This document shows, in pieces, positions 5,764 to 6,489 of a stretch of 6,489 bases of DNA. Both the position numbers and the translations under genes were made by a program. The notes beneath the pieces were generated by a model. That model was not told the DNA's origin. It was given only the letters and a program-made list of their open reading frames with translations, and searched no databases. The stretch covers positions 1 to 6,489 of the forward strand of contig JANXRT010000344.1 of assembly GCA_025356735.1 (NCBI GenBank). The letters run 5' to 3'. Source of the stretch: Acetobacteraceae bacterium. GTDB taxonomy: Bacteria; Pseudomonadota; Alphaproteobacteria; Acetobacterales; Acetobacteraceae. The first letter of the stretch is position 1. Each line of letters opens with the position of its first letter.

Positions 5764-6018
5764 TTACCCATATCCAGCCGACGTGCGGGCGAGCATGTAG
5801 CCGAGGTTGATGTTGATCAGTCTCGAGAGGCCACGCCACATCACGCTATTGCCTGGCGGCGGGTCTTTGGTGCGGGCCAGGTAGCCGCCGAGCTGGGCAA
5901 CCTTCGTCAGGTATGCGGCCAGAGTTCCTGCGGTGACCGACGGAATCGTCTTGTCTGGGATGAGCCGGTCAAGGAGCTCTATTTTGATATGCATCAGAGT
6001 AATACCAACCGCCTGACC
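5764..6018 (-). pseudogene. IS4-type transposase, C-terminal remnant
   Basis: On the - strand about 84 residues match the C-terminus I know from Tn5-like IS4-family transposases: IELLDRLIPDK, then YLTKVAQLGGYLART, then KDPPPGNSVMWRGLSRL, ending with TAA at 5764-5766. This GGYLAR...DPPPGN...WRGLSRL block follows the catalytic domain in those proteins. The DDE catalytic part and the N-terminus are absent, so this is a fragment of roughly a fifth of a full transposase. The open frame extends to an ATG at 6108, but its first 30 or so codons are antisense to the leader and start of the IS630-type gene and do not belong to IS4. The join near 6018 is therefore probably the edge of a later insertion or deletion. 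It cannot be an active transposase. Confidence 0.75.
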
Positions 6019-6088
6019 TTCTGACTCGAAGGTGATTTTGTGCGGCTCGGCGGTGTCTGATTTGCTTTCCTCGGCGACGGAGGGGTGA

Positions 6089-6358
6089 ATGATGACGGTA
6101 TCGATCATGCGGACGGACTTGGATGTGGCGGGGCTGCGGCGTGCGGCGTCGCGGTGCCAGGATGCAGCGGCGGCGCGCCGGATGCTGGCCTTGGCACTGA
6201 TCCTGGAAGGCCAGAACCGGACGGAGGCAGCCCGGTCGGCGGGGATGGACAGGCAGACACTCCGGGACTGGGTGCATCGTTACAACGAGGCCGGGCTTGA
6301 TGGCCTGGTGAACCATCCGAAAACTGGCGCGCCGCCCCGCAAGCTGACGCTGTCATAG
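6089..6358 (+). pseudogene. IS630-type transposase, N-terminal remnant
   Basis: The 89-codon frame gives the N-terminal helix-turn-helix part of an IS630-family transposase: LRRAASRCQDAAAARRMLAL (16-35), then a second helical unit TEAARSAGMDRQTLRDWVHR (45-64). The linker YNEAGLDGLVNHPKTGAPPRKLT (65-87) normally leads into the rest of the DNA-binding region and the DDE domain. Here the frame ends at TAG 6356-6358 two codons after the conserved PPRKLT. About three quarters of a typical transposase is missing. GGAGGGG at 6079-6085 serves the tandem ATGs at 6089 and 6092; the second has the better spacing. In the family this domain binds the element's inverted repeats. The fragment alone could bind DNA but not transpose. 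It starts within the antisense extension of the IS4-type frame, so the two elements are joined head to head. Confidence 0.8.
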
Positions 6359-6489
6359 GTCCTGCAATTCTCCCTGAAAGTGGGCTTTGAAAATTCCCGG
6401 ATTGGCATTCCTTTGGTTCGTTTGGCCGAGGCCAGCCCCGGTCGAATGAACCGAGCCGTTTCCGACGCCTGTTCTCCCGTGGACACGGG
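6359..6489. mobile_element. Sequence replacing the IS630 body, possibly a third element
   Basis: After the premature stop the sequence no longer resembles IS630 and begins CCTGCAATTCTCCCTGAAAG at 6361. The + frame shared with the IS630 fragment stays open to the window edge, with an ATG at 6446 that has no clear ribosome binding site. An overlapping - frame also exists (6280-6486). The abrupt loss of homology at a transposase suggests the end of another inserted element, but no terminal repeat partner or transposase is visible here. Confidence 0.3.

Noticed and set aside
1..6489. CRISPR array, tRNA or rRNA genes
   Set aside because: No regularly spaced repeats were seen, nor any cloverleaf-like or rRNA-like sequence on either strand by eye.

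Overview
The window looks like accessory DNA from an alphaproteobacterium. The best guess is Acetobacteraceae or a Methylobacterium-like relative. This rests on the moderately high GC, on protein families remembered from those groups (a multi-BON protein, a YkuD protein with an HATDPD/SQGCVRIP core, a CYTH-CHAD fusion) and on IS4/IS630-type transposase remnants. No marker gene fixes the taxon, so the assignment is inference.

Layout from left to right, with all intact genes on the + strand. (1) 3-503 is the 3' part of a three-BON-domain protein cut by the window edge. A strong GC-rich hairpin follows at 532-566. (2) 567-1449 is about 880 bases in which I recognise no gene. (3) 1450-2406 encodes a membrane-anchored L,D-transpeptidase. 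(4) 2407-2791 is ambiguous and starts with a very good ribosome binding site. It leads in frame into (5) a small secreted mono-heme cytochrome c ending at 3190. (6) 3231-3329 is a 32-codon ORF that resembles the C-terminal anchor of the next gene. (7) 3368-3595 encodes a 75-residue membrane protein with a DUF883/ElaB-like tail. (8) 3596-4164 has no recognisable gene but ends in a perfect 16-bp palindrome. (9) 4165-5691 encodes a CYTH-CHAD protein of the polyphosphate-associated type. (10) 5692-5738 is an imperfect tandem repeat directly behind that stop codon. (11) 5764-6489 is insertion-sequence debris: an IS4-type transposase tail on the - strand, an IS630-type transposase head on the + strand that stops early, then sequence that may belong to a third element.

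The genes are widely spaced and each seems to have its own leader, so this does not look like one operon. The common theme is inferred: envelope and stress maintenance. BON proteins act at the periplasm or membrane, the L,D-transpeptidase modifies peptidoglycan, the cytochrome carries electrons in the periplasm, DUF883-like proteins sit at the inner membrane, and CHAD proteins bind polyphosphate. Low gene density plus IS remnants suggests a genomic-island or plasmid setting with ongoing decay. I found no CRISPR array, tRNA, rRNA or recognisable defence system, and no convincing undescribed system. The most useful leads are the possible frameshift in the cytochrome signal peptide, the duplicated DUF883-type tail, the palindrome upstream of the CYTH-CHAD gene and the nested IS junctions.
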